From contig CATPAT010000098.1 of the NCBI GenBank assembly GCA_955652155.1, positions 1 through 7,256 of the forward strand: a DNA stretch of 7,256 nucleotides. The letters are read 5' to 3'. Made by a program: the position numbers and the translations under genes. The DNA comes from an uncultured Chthoniobacterales bacterium. GTDB taxonomy: Bacteria > Verrucomicrobiota > Verrucomicrobiia > Chthoniobacterales > UBA10450. Positions 5,862 through 7,256 of the stretch are shown one piece after another (the first letter of the stretch is position 1; every line of letters begins with the position of its first letter). The notes below the pieces were generated by a model. That model was not told the DNA's origin and searched no databases. It saw only the letters and a program-made list of their open reading frames with translations.

Positions 5862-6326
5862 ATGAAATCTAAGACCACTTTAGTATCTCTCGCAGTTTGG
5901 CTTGCAGCAGGCGCGCTCTGCTTCGGAAGTTCGTTCGATGGCACTTGGAAATTGAACGCAAAGAAATCGCATCTCGGTCGCGACACGGGCCGAAATAATA
6001 CAGTTGTTTACAAATCGATGTTCTTCGAAACCAAAGTCACGATCGACGGTGTCGATGCGAAGGGAAAACCAATGCACGACGAATGGACCGGTATGTTTGA
6101 CGGAAAAGATCACCCGGTTACCGGCGATCCGGAATCGGACGCCCGCGCCTACAAGAAGATCGACGATCGCACGATGGAGTTCTGGGTTAGAAAAGGCGGA
6201 AAGGTCGTGGCGAGCGGCAAAATTGTGGTTGCGCCGGACGGCAAAAGCCGCGCGGTGACCACCACCGGGATGGGACCGAAGGGCAAGAAAATGACAAGCA
6301 AAGCGGTTTACGACAAAGTCGGATAG
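5862..6326 (+). CDS. Small secreted beta-rich protein, paralogue of the gene at 1295
   Basis: A 154-residue exported protein. MKSKTT plus a hydrophobic run (about 7-20, LVSLAVWLAAGALC) forms a signal peptide with a likely cut near CFG/SSF (20-24); C20 is not in a good lipobox. The mature part reads FDGTWKLNAKKSHLG, RNNTVVY, KVTIDGVDAKGKPMH, WTGMFDGKDHPVTGDP, then IVVAPDGKSRAVT and SKAVYDKVG. The order and spacing match the minus-strand protein at 1295-1762 almost motif for motif. Conserved GKP, FDGK and DGKSR turns suggest a small all-beta fold outside the cytoplasm. The function is unknown. The frame is open from a TTG at 5826, but only ATG 5862 gives a proper signal peptide. It is separated from the upstream operon by 120 nt containing a hairpin, so it is probably a separate unit. 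Confidence 0.85.
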   Translation: MKSKTTLVSLAVWLAAGALCFGSSFDGTWKLNAKKSHLGRDTGRNNTVVYKSMFFETKVTIDGVDAKGKPMHDEWTGMFDGKDHPVTGDPESDARAYKKIDDRTMEFWVRKGGKVVASGKIVVAPDGKSRAVTTTGMGPKGKKMTSKAVYDKVG

Positions 6327-6330
6327 ACCG

Positions 6331-6370
6331 GTTGAAGGGCCGAACAGTTGAGAGGTTGAGGCGTTGAGGT
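6331..6370. repeat. GTTGA-type octamer tandem array
   Basis: Five consecutive octamers start 5 nt after the preceding stop codon: GTTGAAGG, GCCGAACA, GTTGAGAG, GTTGAGGC, GTTGAGGT. Four of five share GTTGA. The period is exactly 8, so it is not coding-like. Bases 6353-6368 recur exactly at 2401-2416. Confidence 0.6.
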
Positions 6371-6371
6371 G

Positions 6372-6419
6372 GCGGCCGACCAGCCTTCGTCAAGGCGACG
6401 GCTTGGCAAGAACGGCCGC
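6372..6419. repeat. Inverted repeat with GCGGCCG arms and nested hairpin
   Basis: GCGGCCG (6372-6378) and CGGCCGC (6413-6419) pair perfectly around a 34-nt interior. That interior has its own small stem: GCCTT (6383-6387) with AAGGC (6392-6396) around CGTC. The arms are the same seven bases as in the palindrome at 5755-5771, so both may belong to one dispersed element type. No open frame or terminator tail is associated with it. Confidence 0.5.
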
Positions 6420-6441
6420 GGTTGCAGTTCACAATTTGCAA

Positions 6442-6466
6442 AACCTGCGATTTACCCTTGCAGGTT
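6442..6466 (+). terminator. Weak possible terminator hairpin
   Basis: AACCTGC (6442-6448) and GCAGGTT (6460-6466) form a 7-bp stem with an 11-nt loop, followed by GTTTAAA. The T-run is short and the loop long, so termination of the gene ending at 6326 is only possible, not likely. Confidence 0.25.
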
Positions 6467-6534
6467 GTTTAAACCCGAATACGTTGGTGGCCCGCAGATA
6501 AGCGGTCCCGATGTGGTCGGGGTTGTTCTCCTCT

Positions 6535-6549
6535 GGCTCGAAGCGAGCC
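6535..6549. repeat. Short perfect hairpin GGCTCG-AAG-CGAGCC
   Basis: A 6-bp perfect stem with an AAG triloop. The same AAG loop occurs in the larger palindrome at 6691-6711. No T-run follows. Its role is unknown; it is part of the structured region before 16S. Confidence 0.4.
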
Positions 6550-6665
6550 GACGCTGGTCAGGTTAATGACGAGGGTCGGATTTTGCTTTGTACCGGGAGG
6601 AGGATGTCGATCTTTGACAGTTTGGTTTTGGATTCGCGCACGACTGGATTTGTCCGCCTTCGTCA

Positions 6666-6677
6666 CCGCAATTGCGG
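6666..6677. repeat. Perfect 12-bp palindrome CCGCAATTGCGG
   Basis: A fully symmetric site with no spacer, 14 bp before the larger palindrome at 6691. It is a possible operator-type or DNA-bending site in the region where the rRNA promoter is expected. It could also be chance. Confidence 0.35.
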
Positions 6678-6690
6678 GACTACGGCGCGA

Positions 6691-6711
6691 TGAAATCCGA
6701 AGCGGATTTCA
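6691..6711. repeat. Perfect 9-bp-arm palindrome upstream of 16S
   Basis: Arms TGAAATCCG (6691-6699) and CGGATTTCA (6703-6711) are exact inverse complements around AAG. Nine perfect pairs are unlikely by chance at a given site. There is no T-run on either strand, so it is not an intrinsic terminator. Placed about 230 bp before the 16S 5' end, it could be a protein-binding site near the rRNA promoter or a dispersed repeat. Confidence 0.5.
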
Positions 6712-6794
6712 AAATGCGATAAGTCAGCGAATATTGAATTGTGCGTTATCTGTCGATTTTCTTTGGAAAAAAGATTAGAGATCGGACGAACCCT

Positions 6795-6927
6795 GAACTT
6801 CTTTAGAAGTTCGGCCCCGAAGAAATTCGGGGCTGTGATCATATTGAAGTTTAGGTTTAAGAAGGTCAGATTTTGTCGGCCCCGTAGCGGGGTTCGACGC
6901 AAACTTTGGTCCCGCAACCGCGGGATC
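6795..6927 (+). promoter_or_regulatory. 16S rRNA leader with four consecutive stem-loops
   Basis: Four hairpins lie in the pre-16S leader. H1: GAACTTC (6795-6801) with GAAGTTC (6806-6812), loop TTTA. H2: GCCCCGAA (6814-6821) with TTCGGGGC (6826-6833), a perfect 8-bp stem with a GAAA (GNRA) tetraloop. H3: GTCG plus CCCCG (6875-6884) with CGGGG plus CGAC (6888-6898), loop TAG. H4: GGTCCCGC (6908-6915) with GCGGGATC (6920-6927), loop AACC. In addition GAAGTTT (6846-6852) can pair with AAACTTT (6901-6907) and so enclose H3. Leaders of rRNA operons act in antitermination, folding and RNase III processing. The T(T)CTTTAGAA within H1 is only loosely boxA-like. Confidence 0.6.
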
Positions 6928-6934
6928 ACCGTTT

Positions 6935-7256
6935 TTAACGGAGAGTTTGATTCTGGCTCAGAACGAACGCTGGCGGCGTGGATAAGACATGCAAGTCGAG
7001 CGGGATTTTCTTTGGTAGCAATACTGAGGAAAATTCAGCGGCGAACGGGTGCGTAACACGTGGGCAATCTGTCTTAAAGTGGGGGATAGCTCGGCGAAAG
7101 CCGAATTAATACCGCATGTGATCAGGGGCGACATCGCTCCGAAATCAAAGGTGGCGCAAGCTACCGCTTTTTGAGGGGCCCGCGGCCTATCAGCTTGTTG
7201 GTGAGGTAACGGCTCACCAAGGCTATGACGGGTAGCTGGTCTGAGAGGACGACCAG
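6935..7256 (+). rRNA. rrs: 16S ribosomal RNA, 5' part (cut by window edge)
   Basis: The universal 5' sequence GAGTTTGATTCTGGCTCAG starts at 6943, which by E. coli numbering puts the mature 5' end near 6935-6937. Further hallmarks are AACGAACGCTGGCGGCGTG, GACATGCAAGTCGAGCGGG, GGCGAACGGGTGCGTAACACGTG, AATACCGCATGTGATC, CAGCTTGTTGGTGAGGTAACGGCTCACCAAGGC (positions 7191-7223) and GGTCTGAGAGGACGACCAG at the edge. About the first fifth of the molecule is present. The hypervariable V1/V2 pattern (GATTTTCTTTGGTAGCAATACTGAGG and the following region, in short pieces) looks like soil Chthoniobacterales of the Verrucomicrobiota; this is by recognition, not by database search. The 23S and 5S genes are expected to follow beyond the edge. 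Confidence 0.98.

Larger units (their letters stand above)
6327..6934. other. Gene-free, hairpin-rich region upstream of 16S rRNA
   Basis: About 600 bases hold no convincing protein gene. The open frames here lack ribosome binding sites with normal spacing and resemble no family. The stretch contains, in order, the octamer repeats (6331-6370), a GCGGCCG-armed inverted repeat (6372-6419), several short hairpins (6442-6466, 6535-6549), two perfect palindromes (6666-6677, 6691-6711) and four stem-loops just before 16S. The rRNA promoter must be here, but no good -35/-10 pair could be fixed. TTGACA at 6614-6619 has no matching -10. Confidence 0.6.

Noticed and set aside
1295..6326. The mirror order of gene families as a true large inverted duplication
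   Set aside because: The NTF2-like genes are on the same strand, differ in export signal and are only distantly alike, and the middle genes are not repeated. Only the secreted pair shows clear paralogy.
6614..6619. TTGACA as the -35 box of the rRNA promoter
   Set aside because: No acceptable -10 element lies 16-18 bases downstream, and it would be more than 300 bases from 16S.
6604..6693. Short frame starting MSIFDSLVLD right after GGGAGGAGG
   Set aside because: The purine run touches the ATG, leaving no spacing for a ribosome, and only 29 residues without family features follow.
6799..6808. TTCTTTAGAA as boxA antitermination signal
   Set aside because: It matches only 7 of 10 core positions and is buried inside a hairpin stem, so it is mentioned but not called.
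6327..6934. tRNA, CRISPR array or mobile element before 16S
   Set aside because: No cloverleaf with a GGTTCRA arm, no regularly spaced direct repeats with unique spacers, and no transposase frame are present.

Overview
The window comes from a soil-type Verrucomicrobiota chromosome, most likely Chthoniobacterales (old class Spartobacteria, near Udaeobacter/Chthoniobacter). The evidence is the first ~320 nt of a 16S rRNA gene at the right end, whose helix 6-8 region reads like that group. The genes are moderately GC-rich, mostly lack clear Shine-Dalgarno sequences, and code for small exported or membrane proteins that look like typical soil-bacterium accessory genes.

Layout. (1) 1-164: the start of a minus-strand gene that runs off the left edge. 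(2) 165-434: gene-free. (3) 435-1762: two minus-strand genes, an isocitrate lyase/PEP mutase-superfamily enzyme preceded by a small secreted beta-rich protein. (4) 1763-1881: divergent spacer. (5) 1882-2373: an exported NTF2-like (SnoaL/DUF4440-type) protein, followed at 2403-2599 by a truncated, frameshifted remnant of a single-pass membrane protein family. (6) 2638-5741: a tight five-gene plus-strand run: a 2,4'-dihydroxyacetophenone dioxygenase-like cupin, a single-TM protein, a zinc alcohol dehydrogenase, a second single-TM protein and a SnoaL-like cyclase. Three successive gaps are 10 nt and the last junction is an ATGA overlap. (7) 5862-6326: a second copy of the small secreted protein family. 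(8) 6327-6934: a gene-free, hairpin-rich stretch leading into the 16S gene (about 6935 onwards, cut by the window edge).

How the genes may work together. The plus-strand run could be one transcript that combines a metal-dependent oxygenase-like cupin, a zinc dehydrogenase and a cyclase/isomerase-like NTF2 protein, i.e. oxidation of a small, perhaps aromatic or carbonyl, substrate. The substrate cannot be read from the sequence. The notable organisational feature is that soluble enzyme-type genes alternate with members of one single-TM family (SnoaL - TM remnant - cupin - TM - ADH - TM - SnoaL).

The most interesting details are: a probable 26-residue in-frame insertion inside the second SnoaL-like gene, bounded by imperfect direct repeats; the frameshifted TM-family remnant; GC-rich palindromes sharing the arm GCGGCCG; an octamer GTTGA-type repeat array; and a run of four stem-loops directly upstream of 16S. 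I found no CRISPR array, tRNA, transposase or phage gene.
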